Assembly (NCBI RefSeq): GCF_028640845.1
Contig: NC_080540.1
Coordinates: 284,258,524-284,322,523, forward strand
DNA from: Ahaetulla prasina
Lineage: Eukaryota > Chordata > Lepidosauria > Squamata > Colubridae
Length of the DNA: 64,000 nt
Direction of reading: 5' to 3'
Part shown: positions 63,888 through 64,000 of the stretch, piece after piece
Position numbering within the stretch: position 1 is the first letter of the stretch
Layout of the letters: every line of letters begins with the position of its first letter
Notes under the pieces: generated by a model
What the model was told of the DNA's origin: nothing
What the model saw: only the letters and a program-made list of their open reading frames with translations
The model's database searches: none
Made by a program: the position numbers and the translations under genes

Positions 63888-64000
63888 ATAGACAGACAGA
63901 CACAGATATGCAAAATTCTCCAAAGGGAATGATTAGCTCCTTACAAGCAATTTTTGCATGAAATCTCCTAGACTATAATAAAGGCAGACATGCTACACAA

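Overview
This window looks like repeat-dense, non-genic DNA from a squamate reptile, most likely a snake. The indicators are Sauria-type tRNA SINEs with Bov-B-like 3' tails, CR1/L3 LINEs ending in (AGAAT)n tails, L2, R4, CR1 and L1 LINE fragments, many small hAT elements, and GATA/GACA tetranucleotide blocks. I recognise no host protein-coding exon, rRNA or tRNA gene. Nearly all meaningful reading frames belong to transposable elements. The lineage call is inference from repeat content.

Layout. 0-3.3 kb: a 5'-inverted L3 LINE, an L1 fragment hit by a hAT element, and a 603-bp solo LTR. 3.3-16.4 kb: Sauria and L2-tailed SINEs, foldback hATs, a Penelope-like piece, an L2 3' end lying between GATA and GACA arrays, and a Jockey/CR1-like LINE 3' end. 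17-19.3 kb: an R4-like LINE piece carrying a foldback Penelope-like insertion (14-bp target duplication) and a second solo LTR. 22-23.4 kb: a hAT element carrying an L3 LINE with a long AGAAT tail. 23.9-32.1 kb: a minus-strand R4-like LINE split by a 5.8-kb chromovirus (Ty3/Gypsy with chromodomain, 25428-31211; TSD CCTAG), which has gag, protease, an 886-codon RT/RNase H/integrase frame and a chromodomain. 36.0-36.6 kb: Penelope-like direct repeats. 36.6-40.6 kb: a decayed minus-strand Mag-like Gypsy element. 42-44.5 kb: hATs and a second foldback Penelope-like element. 45-46.2 kb: tail-to-tail CR1 copies with another LINE nested in one. 48.2-52.7 kb: a nearly full-length minus-strand L2 LINE with a CpG-rich 5' region. 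52.8-54.0 kb: a CR1 hit by an LTR and a hAT. 54.8-63.9 kb: more hATs, SINEs, CR1 and a 370-bp polypyrimidine tract.

How the parts work together. L2-type LINEs and one SINE family share the same 3' hairpin tail, consistent with SINE mobilisation by L2. The Sauria SINEs carry a Bov-B-like tail, although no Bov-B coding sequence was seen. The hAT derivatives have no transposase here and would need one in trans. The chromovirus carries an 11-nt primer-binding site exactly complementary to the predicted start of its own transcript, the self-priming arrangement known from Tf1/sushi elements.

The most interesting signal is in the Penelope-like pieces. Four loci carry hammerhead-ribozyme-like cores (CUGANGA, stem II, GAAA, YGUC), and stem II pairing is kept through compensatory changes between copies and families.
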